Notes: generated by a model not told the origin, from the letters alone. 64,000 bases of DNA from Rhodoligotrophos appendicifer (GCF_007474605.1 NZ_VHKL01000007.1:124001-188000); one strand, 5' to 3'; shown: positions 46,136 to 55,036, numbered from the stretch's first letter. Made by a program: numbers and translations.

Positions 46136-46262
46136 CCAGCTGGTCCTCCATCGCAACGGTCTGTGCCGTTGTCGTATTCCGGGGACCTTAGGACGGGCAG
46201 GTGGTTACAGTAAGATATCAAAAACGTCTTTTCGATGCCTTTTAGTTATCGCATGATGAGCC

Positions 46263-47180
46263 ATGAAGCTCAATCAGCTGAGGAACGTTTCTGCAATTGC
46301 GAGCCGAGGCAGTCTGAGAGCTGCAGCCCGTGCTCTAGGGCTCTCGCAGCCTGCTTTGACACGCAGCGTCACCGAGATTGAACACGAACTCGGCGCTCCA
46401 TTGTTCGAACGCCGGGCCCGGGGAATGGCGCTCACACCGATTGGCGAAGCCGTCGTGAAGCGCGCGAACGTCATCCTCAACGAGGTCAGGCGAACCCAGG
46501 AGGAAGTCGATCAGATCAGGGGAGGGCTAGGGGGCAGCGTGACCGCTGGTCTGTCGATTGCAGCACATATCGCCATGTTACCACGCTCGCTGAAACTGTT
46601 CCGCCAACGATATCCGGACGTAAAATTGCGACTGATTGAGGGATTTTATCCCACGTTGGAATCTAGTTTGATTGACGGGTCCGTCGACTTCTACATTGGG
46701 CCGCAGCCGAGCCAGGCCACTCCTAAGGAGTTGTTGGTAGAGAAATTGTTCGACAACACGCGCACTGTACTTGGGCGCGCCGGCCATCCCCTGGCGAATG
46801 CCCGCAGTTTGCGTGAACTGGTCGATGCGGAATGGGTAATGACCTCAATTACTCATAAAGCTGACGAAGAAATGGATACTCTCTTTGCGAGAAATGGTCT
46901 TCCGCCTCCAACACTGGTCATTCAAACTCAATCTGCCCTGACCCTGATTATGACACTCGCCTACAGCGATATGCTGGCCATGGTCCCAATCCAGTGGACC
47001 GAGCTCGCTATAACCTCGGCATCTTTAGTTTCCATAAATGTAAGCGAACCTTTACCTGCTCCCCCGATGGTGCTGGTACGGCGAACTTCCTTGCCGCTCA
47101 CCCCAGCGGCGCAATTTTTTGCTGACCAGATGCAAAACAGTTGGCGGAAAGCTGGGCCATTATCTGCCGGGCCCACGTAG
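46263..47180 (+). CDS. LysR family regulator of the aromatic operon
   Basis: The 305-residue protein has the LysR winged helix at the N-terminus (ASRGSLRAAARALGLSQPALTRSVTEIE) and an effector domain from about residue 92. It is divergent from the FAH gene across 127 bp, the classical arrangement for a LysR activator of the adjacent catabolic operon, with a pathway intermediate as likely inducer. The gap contains an A/T-rich near-palindrome around ATATC and CGAT at 46211-46232, but I see no clear T-N11-A dyad. Confidence 0.88.
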   Translation: MKLNQLRNVSAIASRGSLRAAARALGLSQPALTRSVTEIEHELGAPLFERRARGMALTPIGEAVVKRANVILNEVRRTQEEVDQIRGGLGGSVTAGLSIAAHIAMLPRSLKLFRQRYPDVKLRLIEGFYPTLESSLIDGSVDFYIGPQPSQATPKELLVEKLFDNTRTVLGRAGHPLANARSLRELVDAEWVMTSITHKADEEMDTLFARNGLPPPTLVIQTQSALTLIMTLAYSDMLAMVPIQWTELAITSASLVSINVSEPLPAPPMVLVRRTSLPLTPAAQFFADQMQNSWRKAGPLSAGPT

Positions 47181-47467
47181 CGAGTAAGGAGTTTTTCCCC
47201 AGCGGAAAGCACGAGAGTCGCAGCGAAAGTTTGCTCGTCCACTTTGCGCCGCAATTTCGGTCGTTGGTCAGTCGTGTTCAGCATACCAGAAGCTGCCGAT
47301 CCGACCAGCTCACACAATCGACCATAGCGAGGTCGAAAGCGGACTTCGGTTACTAAACCACGGCACAGAGAAAGCTGCCATCGCCTGCTGGGGCTATCGT
47401 CGGCGGCGATGTCCTCCCAACTTGGACAGGCCTCTGGGAAATAGTCTAAAGCAGTATTGGACCGATC

Positions 47468-48046
47468 TCAGCGTTTGCGCAGCCCGTCGACAAAAACATC
47501 GACAAGGCGAAGCGCGGTCGGCTGCCAGTCGGTCATTACCTGCGCATAGAAGATACCGACAAGCGTGCGCAGCAGGTCTTCCGCCGAAACGTCGGAACGG
47601 ATCGCACCTGCCGCGATACCGCGATCGAGCAGCAGTCCGATCGCCCCGGTTAACCGCTCGAAGGAATACGCCTTCAGCTCCGAGGAGCCATGCGCGACCA
47701 GCTGGAGGCCCTCAATCATCCCTTTTTTGGCAGCGACGAGGCGGACATTGGCATGGAGCCATTTTCGCAGAGCCTCGACGGGTTCGTCGTTGGCAAGCTG
47801 CTCGGCAAGGTCGCCTAAAAGGTCCACTTCATGGCGGTAGACAGCTTCGAACAGCGCTTCGCGTGTGGGAAAGTGGCGATAGAACGTGCCAATCCCGACG
47901 CCCGCCTCCCGCGCGACGGCCTCCAGGCTTGCCTGTGGGCCACCCGCACTGAAGATTTGCGTCGCCGCCTCGATCAGGCGCTCCCGGTTGCGGATGGAAT
48001 CCGCGCGGGGCTTGCGGCGGGTCCGTGTCGTGCTCTCAGGTGCCAT
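47468..48046 (-). CDS. TetR family repressor
   Basis: The 192-residue protein has the TetR helix-turn-helix (AREAGVGIGTFYRHFPTREALFEAV, about residues 45-70) and a helical ligand-binding domain without recognisable specificity. It is divergent from the molybdenum aldehyde oxidase operon at 48223. A perfect 7-bp inverted repeat at 48080-48096, in the spacer of the apparent operon promoter and 34 bp from its own start, is a fitting operator for both directions. An aldehyde, or the compound that yields it, may be the inducer. Confidence 0.9.
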   Translation of the reverse strand: MAPESTTRTRRKPRADSIRNRERLIEAATQIFSAGGPQASLEAVAREAGVGIGTFYRHFPTREALFEAVYRHEVDLLGDLAEQLANDEPVEALRKWLHANVRLVAAKKGMIEGLQLVAHGSSELKAYSFERLTGAIGLLLDRGIAAGAIRSDVSAEDLLRTLVGIFYAQVMTDWQPTALRLVDVFVDGLRKR

Positions 48047-48072
48047 TCATCCCGACCAGGACCAAATCCCCC

Positions 48073-48101
48073 TTGATAAACGGAGGCATCCTCCGTATAT
48101 A
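48073..48101 (+). promoter_or_regulatory. Sigma70-like promoter of the aldehyde oxidase operon with TetR operator in the spacer
   Basis: TTGATA (48073-48078) and TATATA (48096-48101) are separated by 17 bp, an optimal rightward promoter. The spacer is filled by the perfect palindrome ACGGAGG-CAT-CCTCCGT (48080-48096). A dimer bound there would block RNA polymerase directly. The TetR gene lies just to the left and points away. The predicted leader to the first ATG is about 115 nt. Confidence 0.65.
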
Positions 48102-48222
48102 TAGTTCATTGGGAAACCGCATAGGGTACGCATTCCCCGCGACGGTAGTCGGCATCAAAACTCCGCACGCGACCTCATCTCTCCGCACTCGGCGGCTTCG
48201 ATCCATATATCACAAACACTGA

Positions 48223-48747
48223 ATGGGCTACTCCATGTCACTCTCCATCAGCCTCGCCATTAACGGTCGGCAGCGCATAGTCGCGCTTGAAGACCCGCGC
48301 GTAACGTTGCTCGACCTGTTGCGCGAGCGGCTTGATCTGACCGGCACCAAGAAGGGGTGCGATCGGGGCCAGTGTGGTGCATGCACGGTTCTCGTCGACG
48401 GCCGGCGCATCAATTCCTGCCTTGCGCTGGCTGCCAGCCTCGACGGAGCCCAGGTCACCACTATTGAAGGGCTTGCCGAGGATGAAACACTGCATCCGGT
48501 CCAGGCCTCCTTCATCGCCCATGACGCCTTCCAATGCGGCTACTGCACGCCGGGCCAGATCATGAGCGCTTTGGGGCTAATCGCAGAAGGACATGCGGGA
48601 GACGACCCCGAGCGGATCCGCGAGCTGATGAGCGGTAATATTTGCCGCTGCGGCGCCTATCAGGGCATTACCGAAGCGGTGCTCGAAGCCCAGAAGATGC
48701 TTGCCGACGCGAGTGAAGAAGGGCGCCGCCGGAGGAACGCGGCATGA
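48223..48747 (+). CDS. Aldehyde oxidoreductase [2Fe-2S] subunit, PaoA/YagT type
   Basis: The 174-residue subunit carries two [2Fe-2S] clusters. The N-terminal ferredoxin type is CDRGQCGACTVLVDG with a later CLAL Cys; the helical second domain has CGYCTPGQ and CRCGAY. It passes electrons from the molybdenum centre to FAD. No Tat signal is visible, whereas E. coli PaoA has one, so this enzyme is probably cytoplasmic. An ATG at 48235 is an equally possible start; neither has a good ribosome site. The stop overlaps the FAD subunit start by four bases. Confidence 0.9.
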   Translation: MGYSMSLSISLAINGRQRIVALEDPRVTLLDLLRERLDLTGTKKGCDRGQCGACTVLVDGRRINSCLALAASLDGAQVTTIEGLAEDETLHPVQASFIAHDAFQCGYCTPGQIMSALGLIAEGHAGDDPERIRELMSGNICRCGAYQGITEAVLEAQKMLADASEEGRRRRNAA

Positions 48748-49802
48748 ACCGTTTCGATTATCTACAGCCGGCGAGCGTATCGGAGGCTATTGCCGCGGGA
48801 GCCGAGTCGGACACCGCCTATCTTGCGGGCGGAACGAACCTGCTCGATCTGATGAAGATGGGGACGGCGCGGCCGAAGCGGCTGATCGACATCACGCGCC
48901 TGCCTGGACTCGATCGTATCGAATGGCTGGCGGATGGCAGCGTGCGCGTCGGCGCCCTGGTCCGCAATTCGGACCTTGCCTATGACGAGCGCTTCGCGCG
49001 GACCTTCCCGGCCGTCGCAGAGGCACTGCTTTCAGGCGCATCGGCACAGCTGCGCAATGTCGCGACAGTGGGCGGCAACCTGATGCAACGCACCCGCTGC
49101 GCCTATTTCCATGACCTGGGCAGCGCCTGCAACCGCCGCATGCCGGACACCGGCTGCGATGCCCGCGAGGGCGAGAACCGTCTCCATGCCGTGCTTGGCT
49201 GGAGCGAGCACTGCATCGCGACCCATCCTTCCGACTTCTGCGTGCCGCTGGCGGCGCTTGATGCGGTCGTGGAGGTAGAGGGCCCGCAGGGCGCCCGTGC
49301 GATCCCGATCGATGCGCTGCACCTCCTGCCCGGGACCACGCCGGAACGGGAAACGGCGCTGGCGCCCGGCGAGCTGATCATCGCCCTCAGGCTTCCCGTG
49401 GGGGCCGCCGCCTTCTCGCGCAATGCGCGCTTTCTGAAACTGCGCGAACGCACCTCCTATGCCTTCGACGTCGTTTCGGCGGCGGCCATGCTCGAGGTCG
49501 AGTTCGGAACGATCCGCAGCGCGCGCATCGCGCTCGGCGGCGTCGCCGCAAAACCATGGCGCGCACGTGAGGCGGAGGCTTTCCTCGCGAGCGGACCCGC
49601 CACCGAAGAAGCCTTCACAATGGCTGCAGAAATTGCGCTCGCCGAGGCGCAGCCATCTGGCGACAACGCCTTCAAGATCGAACTGGCGCGCCGCATCGTC
49701 GTGCGTGCCCTGGACCTTGCATTTGCGGGGACGCCGGCAATTATGCCCGCGCTGCCGGCTTCGCCCTTCTCCACGATTTCCGGAGCGAAACATGTCGCCT
49801 GA
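48744..49802 (+). CDS. Aldehyde oxidoreductase FAD subunit, PaoB/YagS type
   Basis: The 352-residue subunit has the FAD-binding motif AGGTNLLDLMK near residue 28 and the second FAD contact block TVGGNLMQRTRCAYF. The insert CNRRMPDTGC...SEHCIATHPSD (about 131-160) has four cysteines and marks the PaoB clade, in which it binds an extra [4Fe-4S] cluster; ordinary xanthine dehydrogenase FAD subunits lack it. It overlaps the upstream gene by four and the downstream gene by eleven bases. Confidence 0.9.
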   Translation: MNRFDYLQPASVSEAIAAGAESDTAYLAGGTNLLDLMKMGTARPKRLIDITRLPGLDRIEWLADGSVRVGALVRNSDLAYDERFARTFPAVAEALLSGASAQLRNVATVGGNLMQRTRCAYFHDLGSACNRRMPDTGCDAREGENRLHAVLGWSEHCIATHPSDFCVPLAALDAVVEVEGPQGARAIPIDALHLLPGTTPERETALAPGELIIALRLPVGAAAFSRNARFLKLRERTSYAFDVVSAAAMLEVEFGTIRSARIALGGVAAKPWRAREAEAFLASGPATEEAFTMAAEIALAEAQPSGDNAFKIELARRIVVRALDLAFAGTPAIMPALPASPFSTISGAKHVA

Positions 49803-52044
49803 TACAATTCGCCCCCGATATCGGCACGGCTCCAACGCCGGCCAGCCGCTGACGCGCCGTGACGGGGTGCTCAAGGTCACCGGCCGCGCCACTTATGCCG
49901 CCGACAACCATCCCCAAGGCATGCTCTATGCCGTGACGGCGGTCAGCGGCATCGCGCGCGGACGGGTCACGGCGCTTGATGTTGAGGCTGCTATGGCTCA
50001 TCCCGGCGTGGTGGAGGTCATCACCCCGGCCAACCGACCGCCGCTGGCGCATGACCCGAACGAAAAAATGCCGCCCTTCGGCTTCCGCGTCGAGGTGCTG
50101 CAGAATGACTCCGTGCGCTACGTCAACCAGCCGATCGCCCTCGTGATCGCCGAAACGCTGGAAGCGGCGACGGAGGGAGCGACGCTGCTCAACCCGCAAT
50201 ATGAGGCAGACAGTGCACGCACCGACCAAGAGAGCGGCGAGCGCTTCTCGCCGGCCGCGATCGGCGTCGGCATGCCACCACGCACCGCCCATGGCGACAT
50301 CGAGGCAGGTTTCGCGGCTGCCGCCCGTATCATGGAGGCGGAATATCTCACGCCGGCGCAATACCACAACGCGATGGAGCCGCATGCCGTCGTTGCGGAA
50401 TGGGATGGCGATCGGGTAACCCTCGACATGCCGAACCAGGCTTTGACGCTGAGTGCGGCTTCCTATGCAGCTTACTTCGGTATCCCTCCCGAAAACGTGC
50501 TGATCCGCTCGCCCTTCCTGGGTGGCGGCTTCGGCTCCAAGGCCATCCTCAATGGGCCGCAAATCCTGGCGATCCTTGCCGCGCGCATGCTGAAGCGGCC
50601 GGTCAAGCTGGTGCTCACGCGCGCGCAGATGTACGGTCCCGTTGGACATCGCGGACAGACCTGGCAGAAGCTGCGCATCGGCACGGACAATGCCGGCCGG
50701 CTAACGGCGCTTCACCATCACGCTGTAGCTGCCACCTCCAGTTTCGACGACTTCCTGGAACCGGCTGCGAACGCGTCCCTACCCCTTTATGCATGCTCGG
50801 CCATCCTTGCCGAGCATGAGGGGCTGCGGCTCGACATGGGTACGCCCGGGCCGATGCGCGCGCCCGGCGAAGCATCAGGATCGGCGGCGCTCGAAGTGGC
50901 GATGGACGAGGCAGCGCAAGCCTGTGGTATGGATCCGCTTGCTTTCCGGCTCGCCAATTACGCGGAGACCGAGCCGGCCACCGGAAAGCCATTTTCGTCC
51001 AAGGCATTGCGCGAATGCTATGCGGAAGGCGCCAAGCATTTCGGCTGGGAAGGCAGGCCACTGGAGCCGCGCCGGATGCGCGACGAGAACGGGTTCCTCG
51101 TGGGCTGGGGCATGGGAACGGCAGTCTTCCCTTGTCCGCACTTCCCCGCTGAGGCACGCGCCACGCTGCGGGCGGACGGAACCGCGTTGGTCGAGACATC
51201 CGGCGTCGACATGGGGCAAGGTTCGTGGACAGCCCTTGCCCAGATCGCGGCTGAAGCGCTGGGCCTCGATCCCGATCAAGTCGAGTTCCATTCCGGCATA
51301 TCCAACCTTCCGGATGGCGGCATAGCCGGCGGCTCCGGCCATACCGCCAGCGCGGGCCTGGCCCTCCACAATGCCGGAGAGGATGCAATCGCCAAGCTGG
51401 CCGAACTCGCAACCGCCGATCCGGCATCGCCGCTTTTCGGCGCCGGCAATATCGGCGTGGTGGCCCGCTCCGGCCGGCTTTGTCGCCGCGACGACGAGGA
51501 GCGTAGCGAAAGCTATGCCGACATTCTCGCGCGTGCCGACCGCGCGGAGGTCGTCGGCACGGCAAAGGCGGCGCGCGACCCCGCGATCGCCTCGGCCTAT
51601 GCGATGTATTCGCATGGCGCCGTCTTTGCCGAGGTGAAGGTCGATCCGGATCTCGGTCAGGTGCGGGCGACGCGCTTGGTCGGCGCGTTTGCCGCCGGCC
51701 GCATCATCAATTCCCGGCTCGTGCGCAGTCAATATTTTGGCGGCATGATCTGGGGCATCTCCTTCGCCCTGCAGGAGGAGGCGATAACCGACCGCAGGAC
51801 CGGCAGGATCATGAATGCCGACCTTGCCGAGTATCATGTCCCGGTCAATGCGGACGTGCCTTCACTCGACACGATCCTGATCCCGGAGGAAGACCCTTAC
51901 GTCAACCCACTCGGTGTGAAAGGCGTCGGCGAGATTGGCGTTACCGGCACGGTGGGCGCGATCGCCAACGCGATCTGGCATGCAACCGGCGTACGCGTGC
52001 GGCGCTTCCCGATCCGGCTAGAAGACCTGATCGTCCATCGGTGA
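49792..52044 (+). CDS. Aldehyde oxidoreductase molybdenum subunit, PaoC/YagR type
   Basis: The 750-residue catalytic subunit belongs to the xanthine oxidase family. Visible are GGGFGSK (cofactor loop, about residue 243), the substrate and cofactor region around GPMRAPGEASG, the VDMGQGSW glutamine loop and the active-site Glu in GVGEIG near the C-terminus. With PaoA and PaoB types it oxidises aldehydes to acids. The start is ATG 49792, inside the end of the FAD subunit gene; the frame further upstream is not family-like. No XdhC/PaoD-type cofactor chaperone gene follows in the window, although such enzymes usually need one. Confidence 0.9.
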   Translation: MSPDTIRPRYRHGSNAGQPLTRRDGVLKVTGRATYAADNHPQGMLYAVTAVSGIARGRVTALDVEAAMAHPGVVEVITPANRPPLAHDPNEKMPPFGFRVEVLQNDSVRYVNQPIALVIAETLEAATEGATLLNPQYEADSARTDQESGERFSPAAIGVGMPPRTAHGDIEAGFAAAARIMEAEYLTPAQYHNAMEPHAVVAEWDGDRVTLDMPNQALTLSAASYAAYFGIPPENVLIRSPFLGGGFGSKAILNGPQILAILAARMLKRPVKLVLTRAQMYGPVGHRGQTWQKLRIGTDNAGRLTALHHHAVAATSSFDDFLEPAANASLPLYACSAILAEHEGLRLDMGTPGPMRAPGEASGSAALEVAMDEAAQACGMDPLAFRLANYAETEPATGKPFSSKALRECYAEGAKHFGWEGRPLEPRRMRDENGFLVGWGMGTAVFPCPHFPAEARATLRADGTALVETSGVDMGQGSWTALAQIAAEALGLDPDQVEFHSGISNLPDGGIAGGSGHTASAGLALHNAGEDAIAKLAELATADPASPLFGAGNIGVVARSGRLCRRDDEERSESYADILARADRAEVVGTAKAARDPAIASAYAMYSHGAVFAEVKVDPDLGQVRATRLVGAFAAGRIINSRLVRSQYFGGMIWGISFALQEEAITDRRTGRIMNADLAEYHVPVNADVPSLDTILIPEEDPYVNPLGVKGVGEIGVTGTVGAIANAIWHATGVRVRRFPIRLEDLIVHR

Positions 52045-52727
52045 TGAACCTGAAGCCAGTGGCGCCACGCACAAGGGTGCCACTGGCGGAGCGTCTGCGC
52101 CATTTGCAGATATTTACGAAACGCGCCTTTATATCCAATGGCTCGACAGCTGGGTTGATGCACGGCTTATTTTGACCCGAAGGCGAAATCGGCGGGGCAT
52201 AGAGACCGCTTTGCGCCTCCATGGCGGACGTTCGCGCACTCTTCATTCTCAGCCGGACGCTGTCATTCCATTTCCCCTCTCGTTCTTGCCCGCCATTGGT
52301 TTAGGCAGCCTTTGCGGCAATGGGCACGGCCGCCGAGCCCCGATGTCGGCTACCGGCCTCTTCGTGCAACAATGTCCGCATCCGCCGTGCATCGGCATTC
52401 TCCCCATGATGTGCGCCGCAAGCAGCGTTGTTGCAGCGGTCCGAGCTGCGTGAGATCCCGGTGGCAGGGGAGAGAAAGTTCGTTGCTCGCGATCGCCCTG
52501 ACAATGGACTTGAGGCTTTGATCGAGCTTCCCTTTGAAGGCGATGGAACTTGGCCGCGGGATTACGAGCACTGTAGTTGATGCACCCGACATAATTATCA
52601 CGGTGAATCGCCGAGATTAGAGCAATGAAGCATGGCCAGCCTGTCTGGCGCAGTTTCTTCTCTCGCGCCGTGAAGGACTGACCATTGTCATGGCGCCGAT
52701 GTGCTTCCTCGCCCAGAATGAGGCATT
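52045..52727. other. Intergenic stretch without recognisable gene
   Basis: Several frames of 60-90 codons exist on both strands, all without ribosome sites. One short rightward frame (about 52410-52578) reads protein-like (GERKFVARDRPDNGLE) and may be a gene remnant, but has no proper start. The expected place of an XdhC-type chaperone gene is empty. Confidence 0.4.
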
Positions 52728-53732
52728 ATGCTGAAGGCCAGGAAAGCTACGTCCGTCAATGATTCCGCCAGCTTCCGGCGCATGTTTGCACCTGATCGGC
52801 TCTCGCTGGGGGTGTTCTTCCCGATCGAGGCCTTCGAGAGGGACGAGCCCAGCATGCGCGACCAGCCGCGTCTCGCCCGGCGCGCCGAGGAGCTCGGCTT
52901 TGCCGGCCTCTGGACGCGAGACGTGCCTCTACGCGACCCCAGTTTCGGAGACCTTGGCCAAGTCTACGATCCGTGGGTGTGGCTGGGCTGGATCGCGGCC
53001 CATACCTCAAGGATTGCGCTTGCGACAGGCTCCATCATTCTCCCCTTGCGCCACCCGCTCCACACCGCAAAGGCGTCCGCATCGGTCGATCAGCTGACAG
53101 GGGGGCGATTCGTCCTCGGCGTCGCCTCGGGAGATCGCCCCGTCGAATTTCCAGCGTTCGGGGTCGACTTGCATCAGCGCGACGTCCTCTTTCGCGAGAA
53201 CCTGGCAATGATCCGTAGGGTACTCACGGAGGAATTTCCAAGCGTCCAATCGAGCTATGGCGCCATGACAGGAACGGCGGACCTCGTGCCCAAACCCGTC
53301 TCGCGCCTGCCGATCCTGATCACCAGTTCGAGCCGCCAGAGCTTTGAGTGGATCGCCGAGCATGCGGACGGCTGGATCACCTATCCACGCGACCTCGCAC
53401 GGCAGGCGGAACTGGTCGCGAAATGGCGCGCAGCAGTGGAGGCCGTGTCGCCTGGTGTGTTCAAGCCCTTCGTTCAGTCGCTCTATGTCGATCTGGCCGA
53501 AGAACCGGCCGAGCCCCCTCGGCCACTTCATCTCGGATTCCGAGCCGGCCGCAACTTCATGCTCGACTTCCTGAACGAACTTGCCGGTGCTGGCGTCAAT
53601 CACGTCATTCTCAACTTCAAATATGGCCGGCGCGCCGCGGGCGAGGTGCTGGAGGAGATCGGCCGAGAGGTACTTCCGCGCCTGGGCAAACGCGAAGGGA
53701 CACCACCTCTCAAACCGCCTACTGCCACCTAG
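52728..53732 (+). CDS. Luciferase-like (LLM class) flavin-dependent oxidoreductase, BA3436-type
   Basis: The 334-residue protein is a TIM-barrel bacterial luciferase-like enzyme: LSLGVFFPIE at strand 1, LARRAEELGFAGLWTRD, ALATGSIILPLRHPLHTAKASASVDQLTGGRFVLGVASGD, and ITSSSRQSFEWIAEHADGW. The sequence best fits the group known as luciferase-type oxidoreductase BA3436. Members use FMNH2 or F420; in alphaproteobacteria FMN is expected. Reaction and substrate are unknown. GAGG lies close before the ATG. It follows the aldehyde oxidase on the same strand after a 683-bp gap, so it is probably transcribed separately. Confidence 0.82.
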   Translation: MLKARKATSVNDSASFRRMFAPDRLSLGVFFPIEAFERDEPSMRDQPRLARRAEELGFAGLWTRDVPLRDPSFGDLGQVYDPWVWLGWIAAHTSRIALATGSIILPLRHPLHTAKASASVDQLTGGRFVLGVASGDRPVEFPAFGVDLHQRDVLFRENLAMIRRVLTEEFPSVQSSYGAMTGTADLVPKPVSRLPILITSSSRQSFEWIAEHADGWITYPRDLARQAELVAKWRAAVEAVSPGVFKPFVQSLYVDLAEEPAEPPRPLHLGFRAGRNFMLDFLNELAGAGVNHVILNFKYGRRAAGEVLEEIGREVLPRLGKREGTPPLKPPTAT

Positions 53733-53862
53733 AGCATCGGAGCGAAAGACGAATTTAGCCGTCGCCGCCTGCGCCCAATCGTTCCGAACGGTGTGTGTCC
53801 AGAGACGGCGTTGTGGACGTCCGTCCGCTTCGGTAGACGAGTGCGCGCGGGCGATCTCGCAC

Positions 53863-54081
53863 TCAACAGGAGCTAAAGCAACAGGTCGAGGCCCAGCTGA
53901 AGACCCATCCCCCTTTCTCGTTCCGGACCAGCACGCTGCACTCTTCGCCAGTTTGCTCATATTCCAGCCACGATCGCTGCTGCTCAGGGGCTTCAAGGCT
54001 GTCAAATCGCTCATTTGAGGTTTCGTCATTCACTTGAAAGCGCCACCCATCTCGCTGAAGTGCGAAGTATGTTCTCAGCAT
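53863..54081 (-). CDS. Small hypothetical protein
   Basis: A 72-codon frame has AGGGAGG four to five bases before its ATG. The start (YFALQRDGWRFQVNDET) and the later EECSVLVRNEKGGW read like a small two-strand beta domain as found in DUF2188-like proteins. The middle part is less typical, and the C-terminus (SWASTCCFSSC) looks like read-through, so the gene may be slightly damaged. Nothing is known of its function. Confidence 0.45.
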   Translation of the reverse strand: MLRTYFALQRDGWRFQVNDETSNERFDSLEAPEQQRSWLEYEQTGEECSVLVRNEKGGWVFSWASTCCFSSC

Positions 54082-54386
54082 CCTGCCTCCCTGGACCCCG
54101 AAGCAAGCGGGGGATGAGGCTGATGAGATCCAATAACGTCATTGAAGCTGTCTCGATGGGCGGGAGAGCAGGCTGGGGGCAGGATGCTCTCCCCTCCAGG
54201 CCTGGCGTTGAGCCTGATCAGACCCGGTAAAAAACAATATCACGCGCTTCGGCGGCATCATTGTCAGGGATTACTGCAACTCATGACGGCTGCTCTGTTC
54301 AGCATACTGCGCTGGGCTAGCGTACTTATAGCGTACCTAAGCATAAAATCGACGGGCGATTCAGGAAGCTAAGTCTTTGAAAATGT
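54082..54386. other. Intergenic stretch upstream of tRNA-Asn 3' end
   Basis: I see no gene. The 3' end of tRNA-Asn faces this stretch, a common insertion site for mobile elements, but I find no repeated tRNA 3' segment and no integrase in the window. Confidence 0.4.
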
Positions 54387-54461
54387 TGGCTCCGCGGGTA
54401 GGATTCGAACCTACGACCAGCCGGTTAACAGCCGGCTGCTCTACCACTGAGCTACCGCGGA
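54387..54461 (-). tRNA. tRNA-Asn (anticodon GTT)
   Basis: The leftward strand folds as a full cloverleaf of 75 nt. The acceptor stem TCCGCGG pairs with CCGCGGA, the D-arm has AGTGGTAGA, the anticodon stem-loop GCCGGCTGTTAACCGGC carries GTT, the T-arm has GTTCGAATCC, and the 3' end is GCCA, with CCA encoded. It lies near tRNA-Cys on the same strand. Confidence 0.97.
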
Positions 54462-54609
54462 ACAGGCGAGGTGCGTGACTGCTCGCTCGCCAATGGGGCT
54501 CCTATATCAATGCCCGGGCGCTCTGCCAAGTGCAAAGGGGGTTTGTGCCATGTGGTTTTCTTTGCGCCTGCCATTGCCCACCAGGGCCGAATATCCCACC
54601 TTAGTCGGC

Positions 54610-54909
54610 ATGACCGAACTCCGCTATGGCAACAAGGCCTTCCCGCTGCCGCAATCGAAGCTGGCGCGCATCGCTATTGGCGGAGGACTCGTCGCAGGTG
54701 GGGTGCTCGGCTTTCTTCCGATCCTCGGCTTTTGGATGATTCCCCTCGGGCTCGTCGTCCTGTCCTTTGATCTTCCTATGGTGCGACGGGGACGCCGCCG
54801 ACTCACGGTGCGCCTCGGTCGCCGGTTCAAGAAGCGGTGGCCGAGCGCTTGGCATAGACATGTCACGGAAGCCAAACCGCATGTCCGGACGCATCGCACG
54901 AATACGTGA
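54610..54909 (+). CDS. Small membrane protein between tRNA genes
   Basis: The 99-residue product has one long or two short hydrophobic segments (ARIAIGGGLVAGGVLGFLPILGFWMIPLGLVVLSF) followed by a very basic C-terminus. Proteins of this kind are conserved beside these tRNA genes in Hyphomicrobiales, and the hydrophobic core resembles PGPGW-type small transmembrane proteins; no function is known. The frame is open upstream to 54475, but that part includes DNA next to the tRNA, so I chose the ATG at 54610. It lies on the strand opposite to both tRNAs. Confidence 0.65.
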   Translation: MTELRYGNKAFPLPQSKLARIAIGGGLVAGGVLGFLPILGFWMIPLGLVVLSFDLPMVRRGRRRLTVRLGRRFKKRWPSAWHRHVTEAKPHVRTHRTNT

Positions 54910-54962
54910 ACAGCGGCGTGCTCTCACCATGGGTGACTCCATAACGCACGTCTCTTGGATGG

Positions 54963-55036
54963 TGGAGGCCTCGTCCGGAATCGAACCGGAGTAAACGGAT
55001 TTGCAGTCCGGTGCATAACCACTCTGCCACGAGGCC
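54963..55036 (-). tRNA. tRNA-Cys (anticodon GCA)
   Basis: The leftward strand folds as a 74-nt cloverleaf. The acceptor stem GGCCTCG pairs with CGAGGCC, the D-arm has AGAGTGGTTATGC, the anticodon loop CTGCAAA carries GCA, the T-arm has GTTCGATTCC, and the discriminator is T with CCA encoded. Confidence 0.97.

Noticed and set aside
50615-51837. Two long leftward frames (316 and 320 codons) opposite the molybdenum subunit gene
   Set aside because: They overlap each other and a well-supported catalytic gene; composition is Arg/Pro-rich as expected for antisense frames in GC-rich DNA.
52301-52601. Leftward frames of 67 and 83 codons in the gap after the aldehyde oxidase
   Set aside because: No ribosome site, no recognisable motif, and the two frames overlap each other.
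53007-54029. 340-codon leftward open frame opposite the luciferase-like gene
   Set aside because: Antisense shadow; the rightward frame has clear family motifs and a ribosome site.
54387-55036. tRNA-Asn/tRNA-Cys as attachment site of an integrated element
   Set aside because: No integrase, excisionase or duplicated tRNA 3' end is visible in the window, and the gene order around them is typical core chromosome.
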